From assembly GCA_935421135.1 (NCBI GenBank), contig OW285193.1, forward strand, positions 9,767,099 through 9,831,098: a stretch of DNA of 64,000 nucleotides, given 5' to 3'. Source of the stretch: Bugulina stolonifera. Its lineage: Eukaryota; Bryozoa; Gymnolaemata; Cheilostomatida; Bugulidae. Of the stretch, positions 1 through 11,898 are shown piece by piece. Position 1 is the stretch's first letter; each line of letters begins with the position of its first letter. The translations under genes and the position numbers were made by a program. The notes under the pieces were generated by a model. It was given only the letters and a program-made list of their open reading frames with translations, had not been told where the DNA came from and ran no database searches.

Positions 1-146
1 AGATGCAACTGGATACAATGTTAAAATGCTCAACTAAACTGTTGAAAGATTTCTAAGTGAGAATAAGTCGGTTGCGCATTTCCTAAATGATGGATTGCAA
101 CTGGAAAAAAAACTTGTTAATTGGTAGGCTAATAGCTGACACTTAC

Positions 147-187
147 TTTGTCATCGTAGGCGTAGCCTCTGAATCTGTTGGTATTTT
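147..187 (-). CDS. Exon X7 of the repeated minus-strand family, intact
   Basis: 41-nt exon between the acceptor TTTTGTAG and the donor GTAAGTGTC on the minus strand. Read from phase 0 it encodes KIPTDSEATPTMT and ends two bases into the next codon. That is exactly the phase needed by X8. Other copies lie at 7817-7857 (intact) and about 17840-17890, where the donor is lost. All three frames are open, so the frame rests on the match to X8. The function is unknown. Confidence 0.5.
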
Positions 188-1690
188 CTACAAAATTGAA
201 ATGGTAGAATAGAATATCATCAAGTTTATTGAGGCAGGAGTGTTAACGGTTAAGATTAATTTCACAGTATTGGAACTCAGGTAATTTTATAACGAATCTA
301 ACACAGTGAAAATTTGTGAAACATCGTACAATAACTATAAAATAGTACTCTCATATTTCACCTATGTGAATACATGCAAGTTTGCCAACTCAAATGCAAC
401 TTATGAACACAAAACATAAATCATGTAGTACGTATAAACATTGTTAATATGCTTAATCAGTAAAGGCTGTTTTTTCAAATTTTTCCCTAATGAATTAAAA
501 TAAGAATGGTCAAAATTACGAGACAAATAAACTCAGCTATCCAACACAGTTGTAGGCTACTGCCAGCAAATCCTAGAACACATTCCTGGGAATTTTTAGC
601 AAAGGAAACCAAGTTCTGGAATCATTGACAAAGTATGAAATATTATTGAGTTCAAAGTTAAGAAATAGAAATAATGACATAGGTATCAGTCCAAGAAATT
701 TGGGCAAATATTAATATTTTATGATAAGTTAAAGGAGTATATAAGATAGTAAGTATATAAGGAGTAATAAAAATAACGATCTGGGAAGTGAAAAACTCAC
801 CAGTATTTAATTTTCTCTGACAGTTGAAGTTGAACGGTACATTTTCTTACAGAAAGTAGCAATAAAGGCCTGTCTCTAAATTAGAAGAAAACAGAATGCA
901 TGGTAATATCAAGAAAGGACATAAACCCTACATGTAGGCTAGAAAGCGATGGAGAAATAATCCAACAGGGTCCAAAATTTAAATATCTTGGATACATGAT
1001 TGAAACAGATGGTAAATGTATAACTGAAATAAAGAGACAAATTGTAATCACTAAAGACAGCTCCACCATCAATTGCAAACCGATTAATTTTGTAACTAAA
1101 CATGAATCTTATCTGAACTGTGAAATATAATAAACCTTAATAACTGCACTTGTTGCATTTTACATTCAGCTCTAACTCTGAGAGACTAGAGATATATGTA
1201 ACTCAGTAGTCCATAGCTTTGTTCCTGATGTCAGAAATAGAGAGAGTAAGACATCATGAGCAATACATTTGTGACCTTACTTTATGTTTTACATGTGCAT
1301 AGGCAACAGAACCTATCTATATGGACATACTTTGCTGTTGCATTATTACCATAGTGACATGGTACGCAACTGATAGGTGGACTGATGTGTCCCTCAGTAC
1401 ACATGTAATTTTGAGAGTGTTTGAATTTTTAAACCAATCTTTGCCTCACCAAGCTATTCACTTCATCAAGGAGCTACTCCTTACTCCCTGCCTCTATCAA
1501 CCCTTTTTATTCTATCTGCTTTACTTTTCAAATCTGGGTACTGATACAAACTAGTGCGCTAACAGATCTGGTATGCAACTAAACTAGAACGCAGCCATGT
1601 ACATGTACATTGCACATACAGTTTATTAGGAGACATGCATTTTCATACATGTACTTCATGATTAAAGTAGATTTGAAAACAGTGACTTAC

Positions 1691-1805
1691 TTTGTAAGTT
1701 CTGGTGCTGCTGTCTGTGAAAATTTCTCTCTTTTTTCCACAGCACTTTTTCCATTTCTTGTTCCTCCTTTAATATTCGTTAGCCAGTGATAAGTCCAAAA
1801 ATACA
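1691..1805 (-). CDS. Exon X3, intact copy
   Basis: 115-nt exon, acceptor TTCTTTATGCAG, donor GTAAGTCAC. In phase 1 it encodes YFWTYHWLTNIKGGTRNGKS followed by AVEKREKFSQTAAPELT, ending in phase 2. Five copies exist in the window: this one and 5733-5847 are open; 9385-9499, 10868-10982 and 20470-20582 carry TGA in place of the TGG codon of YHW. X4, just upstream on the minus strand, ends in phase 1, which matches. The aromatic start followed by a charged, Ser/Thr-rich stretch does not point to a family I recognise. Confidence 0.55.
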
Positions 1806-1965
1806 CTGCATAAAGAAATAACATTAAGCAAAGTGTGGGATATACAGTCATGTAATTGACGTGACATATAAACAAAAACATAAATCATGTAATACATGTA
1901 AACATAAATAAATTATATATAGACGTCATTAGAACGCTCAATTAGCAAAGACTAAAATTCCTTCA

Positions 1966-2035
1966 ACACAATAGCCCTTAACTGGACCTCCTTAGCAAAT
2001 CGAGTTGTTTTTTCACTTGTATTTCCTATTGAATT
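1966..2035 (-). pseudogene. Exon X4, decayed copy
   Basis: Aligns to the intact X4 at 12808-12877 over its whole 70 nt, but has an in-frame TAA after the AGG AGG TCC AGT codons, and the donor GTTAGTC has become GAATTTTAG. At least ten X4 copies occur in the window (near 1970, 3750, 6030, 7370, 9680, 11170, 12840, 15900, 17440 and 21980). Most are decayed in similar ways. Confidence 0.55.
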
Positions 2036-3055
2036 AAAACTCAGCTCTTCAACACAGTTGTGGCCTGCTGCTTGCAAAATCTGCAACACATTCCTGGGAC
2101 TTTCCAGTGAAGATGACAAAGTTTATGTGGAATCATTGACAAAGTATGAAATATTTTTGAGCTCAAAGTTAAGAAGTAGAAATAATGACATATGTATTAT
2201 AACAAATAATTTAGACACATATAAGTATTATTCAATATAAATTATAACAGTATACTGCATGACAAAGAAAAGTATTATTAAAATAAAGCATGGCAAAAAG
2301 AAGAATTACTGTGTGACAACGAACCATTTTACCTTCTTTCATATGTAACTGATGTCAGCAATAGAAGTCCCAGTGCTGCTTCTTTCATTTAAAAGACCCG
2401 ATGGCTCGTTCTGTACATTCATATCTTTCAATCCTTTCAATTCTTTTCACGGAAGCATTGGCTTTCATGGTGCCAAAGAGCCTTGGACCGGGCCACTAGA
2501 ATTGAAGCTTCACCACTGTCTCATAAATTAGTAGAAACATGCTCACTTGCAAAAAACTGTCACATTAGACAAATTTTGAATAAGTTCTTTGCTTTCTTCA
2601 CTCTGCAAGTTTTTAATTAAATTCAAAGATGCTAGACAAATCAAATGGTGAAAGAAATTATTGAATTTGCTGAAACAACTGATTGAATTGTGCTATTATG
2701 GAGTATTACTGAAATAAATAGGATTCAGCTAACACAGCGGCTAACATATGTATAAGATCAATAAAAAGCAGTTTATTAAAAGTACACATTGTAAAATATG
2801 CTAATTTTTACAGGATTTCTCTGTCATTATCTTTCTTTTACATATTGTTTGAATACTAATAGCTAGTGCTAATAAACTGGGTTTATCCCATTATATTAGC
2901 TGTACAGGGAAAATGAAAACTAACAGCAATAAATTTAGAACATGCTTTAGATCTACATTTACATGAAAATTGTTCAAAATGGATAACACTAATCTATCTC
3001 CTATTGTTAAATAACACTAGACATGTATGGTGAGGTCTGAATAATGAAAACTAAC

Positions 3056-3125
3056 CTTTCTTTAGTCATATAACCACATTCTCCTCCTAGGCAAAACTTA
3101 CCTTCTTTTTCACAGCAGATGTGCC
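3056..3125 (-). CDS. Exon X5, open copy
   Basis: 70-nt candidate exon with donor GTTAG and acceptor ATAG. One frame is open and gives HICCEKEGKFCLGGECGYMT then KE, a cysteine- and glycine-rich run. Copies at 10128-10195 and 16945-17013 keep the frame. An internal AAGAAG|GTAAGT could act as an alternative donor, leaving only a 23-nt micro-exon. I cannot tell which is used. Confidence 0.4.
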
Positions 3126-3394
3126 CTATGAAATTGCTAGGACTCGCTATGGGCAGACAAATGCAATAAGTTGGCATAAGGAGTAATAAAAATAATAATC
3201 TGGGAAGTGGAAAACTCACCAGTATTTAATATGCTCTGACAGTTGAAGTTGAACAGTGCATTTTCTTACAGATCTTTATATTTCATATAAGACATTATAG
3301 TAGCTACATACATGTATGCTTAAATATTTATCGACAAAGTAAATTTGCAAAAAAACTGTCAATATTATGAATGGAAATAAAATAAGTTTCTAAC

Positions 3395-3457
3395 CTTTGC
3401 CATGTTCGGAGTTTTCATCAGGAAGGATGTTGATCGTCACTTCCTCTTTACAACTCA
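3395..3457 (-). CDS. Exon X10, intact copy
   Basis: 63-nt exon, acceptor ACTCACAAG, donor GTTAGAAAC. It starts two bases into a codon, encodes SCKEEVTINILPDENSEHGK and ends in phase 1. A second copy near 18400-18475 has a frame-disrupting change and would end at SCKEEDMTIEHHS. The acidic, hydrophilic composition resembles the other family exons. Function unknown. Confidence 0.5.
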
Positions 3458-4145
3458 CTTGTGAGTTATTCTAATTGAATTACTCAAGGTCATCAAATGT
3501 TCACAAAATCTTTGGAGTTATGGTTAGGGCAGCTAGCAGTAAATGTATCCTACAATTTAGTAATTTTCAACCTGGAAAAAGGAAATGATTTAAAAGTCAT
3601 ATTTCACCAATGTGAATACATGCCAGTTTTCTAATCTAAATGCAGCATATAAACAAAGGACATAAATCATGTAATACATGTAAACAGAAATGAATTATAT
3701 ATAGATGACATTGGAGCGCTCAATTAGCAAAGACTAAAATTCCTTCAACACAATACCTCCTTAACTGGACCTCCTCAGCAAATCAATTGGTTTTTTCACC
3801 TGTATTTCCTATTGCATTATTACAAGAATGGTCAAAATTATGAGAAAAATAAACTCAGCTCTTCAACACAGTTGTAGGCTACTGCTAGCAAAATCTGTAA
3901 TGCATTCCTGGGACTTTCCAGTGAAGATGACAAAGTTATATGGAATCATTGATAAAGTGTGAAATATTACTGAATCCAAAGTTATGAAACATAAAATAGG
4001 ACATCAGTATTGATGCTAGTAATTTGGGCACATATCAATATTATTCAATATAAATGATGGCAGTATACTGCATGACAAAGAAAAGTATAATTAGAATAAA
4101 GTATGGCAAAAGGAGGAATTATTGTGTGACAACGAACCATTTTAC

Positions 4146-4278
4146 TTTCTTTCATCGAGACTGGCAAGGGATTTTTTATGGTGTTTTTGGTCCTGTTCTA
4201 CTTCCTTGACAACCATTGCTACTTGTTAAGTTGTATCATCACTGTTTCCTTTTGCCGGAAGACTGGGTGTCTCCTAAT
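4146..4278 (-). pseudogene. Exon X2, decayed copy
   Basis: Matches the open X2 at 6381-6513. The first full codon after the acceptor is TAG, and a second in-frame TAA lies where the open copy has CAG in ETTQQPA. The downstream short intron (GTAAAATGG to TGTCATGCAG) is preserved. Confidence 0.5.
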
Positions 4279-4434
4279 CTGCATATATGACGAGACCAAA
4301 ACGTACATGAATATAACAGTAATGAATTCTTTCAAGTCAAATTTGCCATTTTTATAGAGAAAATGGTATTGAAGCATTGCAAACTAATAACTTATAAATC
4401 GGTTCAATATCAAGAAAAATAAATTGGGCAAGAC

Positions 4435-4554
4435 CTGTAATACGTTGCTTGCTGTTGCAGTTTGGTGAAGGCATCCGCTTCACTGCATCTACCACTATTG
4501 AGTTTCCAAAAATAGCTAGGAGGATGAATGTCATCGTCATTGCCGGTATCGTTA
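4435..4554 (-). CDS. Exon X2s, start codon and signal peptide, open copy
   Basis: Acceptor TTCTCCAG precedes a short leader and ATG at 4540. The protein begins MTMTFILLAIFGNSIVVDA followed by VKRMPSPNCNSKQ. This is a classic short signal peptide: a hydrophobic core of about 12 residues, small residues before a likely cleavage after VDA, then a basic start. Homologous exons lie at 6681-6777, 11802-11898 and 20085-20156, with decayed pieces near 15275 and 19610-19660. The downstream X2 copy (4146-4278) is broken, so this unit may be a pseudogene even though this exon is open. Confidence 0.55.
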
Positions 4555-5732
4555 CTGGAGAATAATCCAGATGCTATTTTCCTGTCAATGCTTGAGCATT
4601 CAGGAGTGTACTCTTTACTCGGCACAATAGAACAAACAAAGATACAAAATGACAAATATGCATGTATGTGTAGCTCATGCTACAATATAATAAAAGAATG
4701 CAAATACGTTTACATATAATATTTTTAATATTTATCATAAGCATTTACCATGAAGGAAAATAATACAATTAAGATAGGTGCGATCACAGTCTAGCTCTTT
4801 AGGAAAAAAAATAATTATGAGGGAAGTGAAAAGTTTTCTTACAAAAAATACATCAAATTAAATCATAAATTATCTGTATCTCCAGCTCTGACTCTGTGAG
4901 ACTAGAGATAGCTGGTCAAAACATCAGGATCCGTGTTCGAAGGAAAGACTGTAAAACAATGATATCTCTTGTCTAAAGCAAGAGCAATGCCTTTGTTAAC
5001 CACACTTTATATTTTAAGAAGATGTAAATTATAGGTATTTGAAGTTTGAGATGTAATGAACCTTCACAACTGTACTTTTTGCGCTTTAGCATCATGATCA
5101 AATCCACCACACTTTATGGGAGAAATGCAACATGATTGTGGTTATACTTCATTTCCATGCAAAAACTATAAATTTATGACATATTAATAATGTGCACATT
5201 TTTACTGCATTATTATAATATTTTAAGCTATGGGGAGGCCGGGCTGTATAACGAAAACATAGTATATATTTTATGTTCTTTGCTCATGTTTCTTAATTAT
5301 TTAGAATAAATGATGAAAATTCAGATATTCATCAACATGTACATAGGAAACAGAACTTACTCTATGGACATACTTTGCTGTTGCATTATTACCATAGTGA
5401 CATGGTACGCAACTGATAGGTGAACTGATGTTTTCCTCAGCACACGTTATTTTGAGAGTGGTGAAATTTTTAAAATAATCTTTGCCTCACCAAGCTAGTT
5501 TACTTCATCAAGGAGCTACTCCTTACTCCTTGCCTCTATCAACCCTTTTTATTCTATCTGCTTTACTTCTCAAATCTGGGCACTGATACAAACTAGTGTG
5601 CTAACAGATCTGGTATGCAACTAAACTGAAACACAGCCATGTACATGTACATTGCACATAAAGTTTATTAGGAGACATGCATTTTCATACATGTACTTCA
5701 TGATTAAAGTAGATTTGAAAACAGTGACTTAC

Positions 5733-5847
5733 TTTGTAAGTTCTGGTGCTGCTTTCTGTGAAAATTTCTCTCGTTCTTCCACAGCACTTCTTCCATTTCT
5801 TGCTCCTCCTTTAATATTTGTCAGCCAGTGATAAGTCCAAAAATACA
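5733..5847 (-). CDS. Exon X3, intact copy
   Basis: Same 115-nt structure as 1691-1805, with the same splice signals. The frame is open and encodes YFWTYHWLTNIKGGARNGRS then AVEERE. It retains the TGG codon that is TGA in three other copies. Confidence 0.55.
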
Positions 5848-6380
5848 CTGCATAAAGAAATAGCATCAAGCAAAGTATGGAATATACAGTCATGTAATTG
5901 AAGTGACATAAACAAAGACATAAATCATGTAATGCATGTAACTATAAATAAATTATATACATGTATAGTCATCATTAGAATACTTAATTAACAAAGACTA
6001 ACCTTTTTTCAACACAATAGCTCCTTAAATGAACCTCCTCAGCAAATCGAGCTGTTTTCACATGTATTAAAACTGCAAGAAAAATAAACTCAGCTCTTCA
6101 ACACAGTTGTAGGCTACTGCTAGCAAAATCTGTAACACATTCCTGAGGCTTTCCAGTGAAGATGACAAAGATATATGAAATCATCGACAAAATATGAAAT
6201 ATTATTGAGTTCAAAGTTATGAAATAGAAACAATGACATAAGTATCGGCCCTAATTATTTGGGCAAATATCAATATTATTCAAGATGAATTATAACAGTA
6301 TACTGCATGACAAAGAAAAGTATAATTAAAGTAAAGTGTGGCAAAAAGAGGAATTATTGCATGAAAACGAACCATTTTAC

Positions 6381-6513
6381 TTTATTTCGTCGAGACTGGC
6401 AAGTGATTTTTTACGCTGTTTTTGGTCCTGTTCTACTTCCTTGACACCCATTGCTGGTTGCTGAGTTGTCTCACCACTGTTTCCTTTTTCATGAAAAATG
6501 GGCGTCTCATAAC
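6381..6513 (-). CDS. Exon X2, intact copy
   Basis: 133-nt exon, acceptor CGTCATATGCAG, donor GTAAAATGG. It joins X2s (6681-6777) in frame: the AAC A end of X2s plus GT gives AACAGT, then YETPIFHEKGNSGETTQQPA and MGVKEVEQDQKQRKKSLASL. It ends in phase 2. A short intron of about 80 nt follows, ending TTTCTTTGTCATGCAG. Reading on gives only four codons (N-I-L-L) before a stop, so the simplest spliced product of X2s-X2 is a small secreted protein of about 74 residues. The product is lysine-rich and charged after the signal peptide. Paralogous X2 copies are at 4146-4278, 11518-11634 and 19777-19909. Confidence 0.5.
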
Positions 6514-6680
6514 CTGCATATGACGTGACCAAAACACACATGATTATAATAGTAATGAATTCTTTTAAGTCAAATTTGCAATTCTTATAAAGAGAATATT
6601 ATCGAAGCATTGTAAACGAAAATTTTATAAATTAGCTTAATATAAAAAACATAAACTATGCAAGACCTGCAGAACATTAC

Positions 6681-6777
6681 TGTTTGTCTTTAGTGAAGGC
6701 ATTCGCTTCACTGCATCTGCAACTAGTGAATGGCCAACAATAGCAGGGAGGGTGAATGTCATCTTCGTTGCCGCGTG
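6681..6777 (-). CDS. Exon X2s, signal-peptide exon, second copy
   Basis: 97-nt exon with acceptor CTTTACACATAG and donor GTAATG. It encodes MTFTLPAIVGHSLVADAVKR then MPSLKTN. Compared with 11802-11898, two leucine-region codons have changed (ILLAI to TLPAI), which weakens the hydrophobic core. The preceding X1 exon (low end 6897, donor GTATGG) lacks an in-frame ATG and looks like 5' untranslated sequence. Confidence 0.5.
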
Positions 6778-7816
6778 CTATGTGTAAAGATAGATTAGCA
6801 AATGAAAAGCAATTACAATGACTGTATATGGTGGGAAATTGAGAACTTACAAATATGTATGCAATAAGTAAAATAGATCAAAAAAAAGTGCCATACCTTG
6901 TGGATACTGGTACTGATTGGTTGAGAACTATTGCCTCTATTATCCACAGAATCTCATCCATCTTTATTTCATCTCATCACACTCTCCTATTAAACAAAAA
7001 TCTGCATACAAGCAGCTTTGCATAAACAAGAATAGCAATCACCCATATTTGCTAGCCATGTTATAAGTTTTTATACAAAACTTTTTGCATACCAAAAAAA
7101 AGTATATCATTTTGCAACAAGGAGCAGCTAAGAACATAATTAGGAAATGATTTAAATTCATAGTATTTTAGCTGCTGAAATTAATTGACCAGTGAGAGTG
7201 CTGTCTGACTTCACCTACATGAATATAAGCAAGCTGTCAAACAAAAACATAAACAGATATGATAAATCATGACTTGTAATACATGTAAACATAAATGAAT
7301 TATATATAAATGACATTAGCATGCTTAATTATTAAAGACTCAGCTTTCTTCAACACAACAGCTTCTAGCCTGGATCTCCTCAGCAATTCAAGCCTGGATT
7401 TCCTATTGAATTGAAACAAGAACGGTCGAGATTTGGAGAAAAATGAATTTATATTTCAACACTGGGCTGAGCATTGAAATATAAGGAATAAATAGAAATA
7501 TAAAAATCCGTCTTGTTTTACTACCCATAACAAAACTATTAGCTCACACTAATGTTTGCCAATGTGCCTACTTGTATCTGGAAGCTACATACTAAATTTC
7601 CCACATTGCATTTTATCCTTTAAAATACCCGGCACTGTTGTCTGGCTGCTGTAAGTTAAATATTCTTTTAAGATGCAACTGGATACAAAGTTAAAATGCT
7701 CAACTAAACTATTGAAAGATTTCTAAGTTGGAATAAGTCGGTTGCACATTTCCTAAATGATGGATTGCAACTGGAAAAAAAACTTGGTAATTGGTAGGCT
7801 AGTGGCTGAAATTTAC

Positions 7817-7857
7817 CTTGTAATCGTAGGCGTAGCCTCTGAATCTGTTGGTATTTT
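7817..7857 (-). CDS. Exon X7, second intact copy
   Basis: 41-nt exon with acceptor TTTTGTAG and donor GTAAAT, encoding KIPTDSEATPTIT. Next on the minus strand lies a degenerate X8 (about 7580-7660) in which the exon body has diverged although acceptor CTTACAG is kept. Confidence 0.45.
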
Positions 7858-9384
7858 CTACAAAATTGAAATGGTAGAATAGAATATCATCAATTTTATT
7901 GAGGCAGGAGGGTTAACGGTTAAATTTAATTTCACAGTATTAGAACTCAGGTAATTTTATAACGAATCTAACACAGTGAAAATTTGTGAAACTTTGTACA
8001 ATAAAATAGTACTCTCATATTTCACCTATGTAAACACATGCAAGTTTGCCAACTCAAATCCAACTTATGAACACAAAACAGAAATCATGTAGTACGTATA
8101 AACATAAATGAATTATTATACATAAATATTGGTAATATGCTTAATCAGTAAAGGCTGTTTTTTCACATTTATTTCTATTGAATTGAAATAAGAATGGTCA
8201 AAATTACGAGACAAATAAACTCAGCTATCCAACACAGTTGTAGGCTACTGCCAGCAAATCCTAGAACACATTCCTGGAAATTTTTAGCAAAGGAAACCAA
8301 GTTCTGGAATCATTGACAAAGTATGAAATATTTTTGATTTCAAAGTTAAGAAATAGAAATAATGACATAGGTATCAGTCCAAGAAATTTGGGCAAATATT
8401 AATATTTCATGATAAGTTAAAGGAGTATATAAGATAGTAAGTATATAAGGAGTAATAAAAATAACGATCTGGGAAGTGAAAAACTCACCAGTATTTAATT
8501 TTCTCTGACAGTTGAAGTTGAACGGTACATTTTCTTACAGAAAGTAGCAATAAAGACTTGTCTCTAAATTAGAAGAAAACAGAATGCATGGTAATATCAA
8601 GAAAGGACATAAACCCTACATGTAGGCTAGAAAGCAATGGAGAAATAGTCCAACAGGGTCCAAAATTTAAATATTATCTTGGATACATGATTGAAACAGA
8701 TGGTAAATGTATAACTGAAATAAAGAGATAAATTGTAATCACTAAAGACAGCTCCACCATCAATTGCAAAACGTTTAATTTTGTAAATAAACATGAATGT
8801 TATCTGAACTGTGAAATATAATAAAACCTAATAACTGCACTTATTGCATTTTGCATTCAGCTCTAACTCTGAGAGACTAGAGATACATGTAACTCAGTAG
8901 TCGATGGCTTTGTCCATGATGTCAGAAACAGAGAGAGTAAGACATCATGAGCAATACATTTGTGACCCTACATTATCTTTTAAATGTGAATAGGCAACAG
9001 AACTTACTATATGGACATACTTTGCTGTTGCATTATTACCATAGTGACATGGTACGCAACTGATAGGTGAACTGATGTGTCACTCAGTACACATGTAATT
9101 TTGAGAGTGTTTGAATTTTTAAACCAATCTTTGCCTCACCAAGCTATTTTACTTCATCAAGGAGCTACTCCTTACTCCTTGCCTCTATCAACCCTTTTTA
9201 TTCTATCTGCTTTACTTCTCAAATCTGAGCACTGATACAAACTAGTGCGCTAACAGATCTGGTATGCAACTAAACTAGAACGCAGCCATGTACATGTACA
9301 TTGCACATACAGTTTATTAGGAGACATGCATTTTCATACATCATGTACTTCATGATTAAACTAGATTTGAAAACAGTGACTTAC

Positions 9385-9499
9385 TTTGTAAGTTCTGGTG
9401 CTGCTTTCTGTGAAAAATTCTCTTTTTCCTCTACAACACTTCTTCCTTTTTTTGTCCCCCCATTAATATTCGTCAATCAGTGATAAGTAAAAAAATACA
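9385..9499 (-). pseudogene. Exon X3 with in-frame TGA
   Basis: Splice sites and length (115 nt) match the open X3 copies. The YHW tryptophan codon is TGA, so the family frame stops after about six codons. The rest of the frame (GGTKKGRSVVEEKENFSQ) is still open and similar to the intact copies, which suggests recent inactivation or a frame used differently. Confidence 0.5.
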
Positions 9500-10127
9500 C
9501 TGCATAAAGAAATAACATCAAGCAAAATGTGGAATATACAGTCATGTAATTGACGTGACATATAAACAAAGATATAAATAATGTAATACATGTAAGTATA
9601 AATGAATTATATATTATAGACATCATTAGAATGCTTAGTTAGCAAAGACTAACCTTTTTTCAACACAATAGCTCCTTAACTTTAACTCCACAGCAAAGCA
9701 AGCTGTTTTTTCACTTGTATTTCCTATTGAATTAAAACGAGAATCAACTGATTGAATTGTTCTATTATGGAGGATTACTGAAATAAATAGGATTCAGCTA
9801 ACACAGCAGCTAACACAAGATCATTAACAAGTAGTTTTTTTAAAGAGCACATTGTAAATTGTGCTAATTTTTTGCAAGATTTCTCTGCCATTATCCTTCT
9901 CTTAATTATCGTTTCAATACTGATAGCTAATGTTAATAAACTGTGTTGATCCCATCAAAGTTACATTGGCTGTACAGGGAAAGCAAAAACCAACAACAAT
10001 ACATTTAGAACATGCTTTAGATCTACACATTTACATGAAAATTATTCAAAATGGTGAACACTGATCTACCGCCTATTGTTAAATAACACTACACATGTAT
10101 GGGGAGGTCTGAATAATGAAGACTGAC

Positions 10128-10195
10128 CTTTCCTCAGTCCTATTGCCACCTTCACCTCCTAGGCAAAACTTGCTTTCTTTTTCACAGAAGATGTG
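10128..10195 (-). CDS. Exon X5, second copy
   Basis: Open frame HIFCEKESKFCLGGEGGNRT then EE up to donor GTCAGTC. The internal GTAAGT of other copies is GCAAGT here. No clear AG acceptor precedes the exon (TTTAATATG), so this copy may be dead. Confidence 0.35.
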
Positions 10196-10261
10196 CCATA
10201 TTAAATTGCACATTGGGATGTACAATGCCAACTGGTAGAAACATACCACTGTGACTCTTAC

Positions 10262-10351
10262 AGGCCACATTGTTTCATCCACCACCATAGAACAGTCTCC
10301 CTCAGGGTGCTGTTCTCGCTGCTGTAGCTCTTGAGTAAGGCAGAGTGCTGT
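10262..10351 (-). CDS. Exon X9, short form
   Basis: Ends at donor GTAAGAGTC. The frame TALCLTQELQQREQHPEGDC then SMVVDETMWP is shared with 15999-16123, but a block encoding roughly ETSHPTGLESQP is missing here. The length difference is a multiple of three, which supports this reading frame. The start rests on a weak acceptor (AACAAAG). Confidence 0.45.
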
Positions 10352-10867
10352 CTTTGTTCACAACTACTATCACTCTTTCTACATATATTATGTAGTAATT
10401 TGGGGACATATCAATATTCTTCAACATAAATATTAAAACAGTATACTGCATGAAAAATAAAAGTATAATTAAAACAAAGCGTGGCAAAAAGAGGAATTAT
10501 TGTGTGACGGCGAACCAATTTTACCATTTTACTTTCAATCACTTCAATCTTTTTCTTAGAAGCATTGGTTTTCATGGTGCCAAAGAGCCTTGGACCGAGC
10601 CACTAGACCGGGCCACTGGACAGGTCACTGTCTTAAAAGATTAGTAGAAATATGCTCATTTACAAAAAAACTGATTATAGTCACATTACACAAATTTTGA
10701 ATAAGTTCATTGTTTTCTTCACGCTGCAAGTTGTTTAATTAAATTCAAAGATGCTAGACAAATCAAATGGTTAAGAAATTTATTAAACGAAATTAATATT
10801 GGGTGTATAGGGACATGCATTTTCATACATGTACATGATTAAAGTAGATTTGAAAACAGTGACTTAC

Positions 10868-10982
10868 TTTGTAAATTCTGGTGCTCCTTTCTGAGAGAAT
10901 TTCTCTCGTTCTTCCACAGCACTTCTTCCATTTCTTGTTCCTCCTTTAATATTCGTCAATCAGTGATAAATCAAAAAATACA
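10868..10982 (-). pseudogene. Exon X3 with in-frame TGA, further copy
   Basis: Same TGG-to-TGA change as 9385-9499 in an otherwise well-kept 115-nt exon with GTAAGTCAC donor and TATGCAG acceptor. Confidence 0.5.
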
Positions 10983-11517
10983 CTGCATAAAGAAATAACA
11001 TTAAACAAAGTATGGAATATACAGTCATGTAATTGAAGTGACATATAAACAAAGACATAAATCATGTAATACATGTAACTATAAATAAATTATATACATG
11101 TATAGTCATCATTAGAATACTTAATTAACAAAGACTAACCTTTTTTTAACACAATAGCTCCTTAAATGAACCTCCTCAGCAAATCGAGCTGTTTTCACAT
11201 GTATTAAAACTGCAAGAAAAATAAACTCAGCTCTTCAACACAGTTGTAGGCTACTGCTAGCAAAATCTGTAACACATTCCTGAGGCTTTCCAGTGAAGAT
11301 GACAAAGATATATGAAATCATCGACAAAATATGAAATATTAATGAGTTAAAAGTTGAAAAATAGAAATTATGACATAAGCATTGGCCCTAGTAATTTGGG
11401 CATATATCAATATTATTCAATATAAATGACGACAGTATACTGCATGACAAATAACAGTATAATTAAAATAAAGCGTGGCATAAACAGGAATTATTGCATG
11501 ACAACGACCCATTTTAC

Positions 11518-11634
11518 TGGCAAGTGATTTTTTACGCTGTTTTTGGTCCTGTTCTATTTCCTTGACAACCATTGCTGGTTGTTAAGTTGTCTCACTACTG
11601 TTTCCTTTTTCATGAAAATTGGGCGTCTCATTTT
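11518..11634 (-). pseudogene. Exon X2, shortened copy with stop
   Basis: Joins X2s (11802-11898) in phase and begins KNETPNFHEKGNSSETT, then meets TAA where the 6381-6513 copy has CAG. The 3' part is shortened so that the donor GTAAAATG follows directly on the LP codons. A product ending at the TAA would be only ~50 residues including the signal peptide. Confidence 0.45.
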
Positions 11635-11801
11635 CTGCATATGACGTGACCAAAACACACATGATTATAATAGTGATAAATTCTTCTAAGTCAAATTTGC
11701 AATTCTTATAAAGAGAATATTATCGAAGCATTGTAAACGAAAATTTTATAATTTAGCTTAATATAAAAAGCATAAACTATGCAAGACCTGCAGAACATTA
11801 C

Positions 11802-11898
11802 TGTTTGTCTTTAGTGAAGGCATTCGCTTCACTGCATCTGCAACTAGTGAATGGCCAACAATAGCAAGGAGGATGAATGTCATCTTCGTTGCCGCGTG
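11802..11898 (-). CDS. Exon X2s, best signal-peptide copy
   Basis: 97-nt exon, acceptor CTTTACACATAG, donor GTAATG. Translation from the first ATG (11883) gives MTFILLAIVGHSLVADAVKR then MPSLKTN. The signal peptide is strong: ten hydrophobic residues and a likely cleavage after VADA. The upstream exon X1 (12014 to about 12090, donor GTATGG) has no in-frame ATG for this reading but does have an out-of-frame ATG GAT GAG. It is best read as a 5' UTR exon with a small upstream ORF. Confidence 0.55.

Larger units (their letters stand above)
1..2040. repeat. Segmental duplicate, copy 1 (partner 7671-9738)
   Basis: This segment matches 7671-9738 almost base for base; both begin AGATGCAACTGGATACAA. 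It carries exon X7 at its left end and X3 and X4 at its right end. Part of it (about 1320-1960) occurs a third time at about 5360-6000, and the X3-X4 end a fourth time at about 10800-11160. Copies differ by scattered substitutions and short indels, so these are real duplications and not a repeated assembly of one locus. Introns are as conserved as exons, which fits recent segmental duplication. Confidence 0.9.
5940..7060. repeat. Segmental duplicate (partner about 11080-12120)
   Basis: Carries, on the minus strand, X1, X2s, X2 and X4 in the same order and spacing as 11080-12120. A fragment covering only X1 and the start of X2s recurs at about 15285-15535. The two main copies are highly similar, including intron sequence. 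Confidence 0.85.
7671..9738. repeat. Segmental duplicate, copy 2 (partner 1-2040)
   Basis: Second copy of the ~2-kb segment at 1-2040. Homology ends just after the X4 copy (TTCCTATTGAATTAAAAC in both). To the right, this copy joins sequence resembling 2680-3000 instead of what follows copy 1, so the junction at about 9745 is a rearrangement point. Confidence 0.88.
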
